Below are positions 62,894 to 64,000 of a DNA stretch of 64,000 bases, in pieces. How positions within the stretch are numbered: the first letter of the stretch is position 1; each line of letters opens with the position of its first letter. The notes under the pieces were generated by a model. It saw nothing but the letters and a program-made list of their open reading frames with translations, did not search any database and was not told the origin of the DNA. The stretch covers positions 2,933,938-2,997,937 of the forward strand of contig NZ_KQ089822.1 of assembly GCF_001037495.1 (NCBI RefSeq), given 5' to 3'. The position numbers and the translations under genes were made by a program. The stretch comes from Citrobacter sp. MGH106. GTDB taxonomy: Bacteria > Pseudomonadota > Gammaproteobacteria > Enterobacterales > Enterobacteriaceae.

Positions 62894-64000
62894 TTACATC
62901 AAACGCGCTTTATTAAAGTTAATCAAACTTCCTGCCTTAATAATTTCTCGTTCTTCCGCAGTCAGGCTCTCCATATACATACTAATTTCCCTGACAGATG
63001 CATCCTCATTAAGAACGTACGCTTTTATCACACTACGGCGCTCATCCAGTGCACATCGAATACCTGGAATAAAGATATACTCACCCACCTCAAAATGCGG
63101 TTCGCCTGCCATTTGCAACGGCAACATCCCCCAGTTGATGACATTAGAACGGTAACGCTTGGTGGCATATTCCTGGGCGATATTTGCCAGCCCGCCAATC
63201 ACACGCTGGCAGCTTGCCGCCTGCTCACGCGCTGAGCCATCGCCTGGTTTTACGGCGTATATCATGCTGCCAATCTCCGTTTCCAGAGGGTTAATATTTT
63301 CCTGACCGGCAATCTGCTGAATGCGTTCAAAAATCAACGCCACTTCACTCGTATCACCAGCCTGCCGCCGTTTTTCCAATTCAGCGGTGGCTTTGCTCCT
63401 TCCCACATACTCTGGATCCCGGCGCGAAAGCGTAAATTCCGCCAGTCCCAGTGGATTTGAACGGTAGGAGGAGGTTTCACCGGATGGAATCAGCTCATCG
63501 GTAGTAGTCACGTCATCGAGAATTTTTGAGCACACTTTCAGCAGAATATTGTCAGTCAGTGCACCCAGCTCCGGCCAGTCTTTAATGTTTGGTCCGTAGA
63601 TGAGTGATTGCTGCGTTGCTCCTTTGATGAACCCCTGATAGACACGACTTTTGTAAGGCGAGATATCAAACGTATAGTCTGGCGCGTTGTCCCAGCAATC
63701 CAGCTCCGTCGCGGAAGTCAGAAATCCACCATTTGCCGCCGTAGCAGCTATCGAACGAGCATCCATTAACGCAACGGCGGACATTTGACCATTACCTGGT
63801 TTAGAGCCTTCACGGTTCGGGAAATTACGCGTGGTATGGCGGATGCTAAGTCCATTATTAATTGGCGTGTCACCTGCACCGAAGCAAGGGCCACAGAAAG
63901 CCGTTCTGATTATCGCACCAGCACCAATCAAATCCGTCACTACACCTTTCTTCGCCAGGTCCATAAACACGGGTTGCGAAGAGGGGTATACGGCCAGCGA
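62894..64000 (-). CDS. ybhJ: Aconitase-family protein YbhJ (5' end outside window)
   Basis: The frame stays open to the last base, so the GTG at 63968-63970 is internal and this is the C-terminal half of a larger protein (about 750 residues in E. coli). It has the aconitase cluster motif [10 protein letters not shown] (two of three cysteines), the [14 protein letters not shown] region with arginines of the active site, and the C-terminal swivel domain. Whether it has hydratase activity is not known. In K-12 ybhJ also lies next to ybhC, beside the DASS transporter gene ybhI. Confidence 0.9.
   Translation of the reverse strand, partial: SLAVYPSSQPVFMDLAKKGVVTDLIGAGAIIRTAFCGPCFGAGDTPINNGLSIRHTTRNFPNREGSKPGNGQMSAVALMDARSIAATAANGGFLTSATELDCWDNAPDYTFDISPYKSRVYQGFIKGATQQSLIYGPNIKDWPELGALTDNILLKVCSKILDDVTTTDELIPSGETSSYRSNPLGLAEFTLSRRDPEYVGRSKATAELEKRRQAGDTSEVALIFERIQQIAGQENINPLETEIGSMIYAVKPGDGSAREQAASCQRVIGGLANIAQEYATKRYRSNVINWGMLPLQMAGEPHFEVGEYIFIPGIRCALDERRSVIKAYVLNEDASVREISMYMESLTAEEREIIKAGSLINFNKARLM

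Overview
The window is chromosomal DNA from a member of the Enterobacteriaceae. Almost every gene has a near-identical counterpart in Escherichia coli K-12, in the same order (the K-12 ybhC-bio-moa-ybh-rhlE-dinG-ybi segment). It also carries a complete hutIGC/hutUH histidine-utilisation cluster of the Salmonella/Citrobacter type and the catecholate-siderophore receptor fiu. Together these make Citrobacter or a close relative the best guess; this is an inference from remembered proteins, not a database result. I see no rRNA, tRNA, CRISPR array, prophage or insertion sequence. The only dispersed repeats are REP/BIME hairpins between genes.

Layout, left to right. 1-2.1 kb: 3' part of a GH31 alpha-glucosidase. 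2.1-9.2 kb: ybiT (ABC-F), ldtB (L,D-transpeptidase), ybiR, mntR, the 42-residue mntS, ybiP and ompX. 9.6-14 kb: rhtA, dps and the glutamine transporter glnHPQ. 14-24.2 kb: mechanosensitive channel ybiO, rlmF, mcbA, fiu, ybiX, ybiI, ybiJ, hcxB (ybiC), ybiB; then dinG. 26.6-30.3 kb: an accessory cassette of a DASS anion transporter, a fumarate-lyase/PcaB-like enzyme and a divergent GntR/UTRA regulator, placed where K-12 has ybiA. 30.4-37.6 kb: rhlE diverging from cecR-ybhGFSR (drug/ion exporter). 37.6-41.8 kb: ybhQ, ybhP-clsB-ybhN and ybhL. 41.9-45.9 kb: moaABCDE behind a Moco riboswitch, and ybhK. 46-54.4 kb: uvrB, an orphan UrtE-like ATPase, and the biotin genes bioBFCD/bioA around the BirA operator. 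54.5-64 kb: ybhB, hutH/hutU/hutC/hutG/hutI, ybhC and a partial aconitase-like ybhJ.

Several regulatory circuits can be read directly from the DNA. They are an MntR box over the mntS promoter, a Fur box before fiu, LexA boxes before uvrB and dinG, NtrC and sigma-54 elements before glnH, and the 12-N16-12 BirA operator. There is also a 38-bp perfect palindrome before cecR, ModE/FNR-like sites before moaA, a shared 11-bp HutC site before both hut transcripts, and a cluster of related palindromes before the accessory lyase/GntR pair.

The parts least like E. coli K-12, and most worth attention, are the DASS-lyase-GntR cassette with its operator array, and the orphan UrtE-like ATPase whose ABC signature motif has decayed. 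The long uvrB upstream region with an inverted DnaA-box pair also deserves a look. Nothing in the window amounts to a clearly new defence or mobile system.
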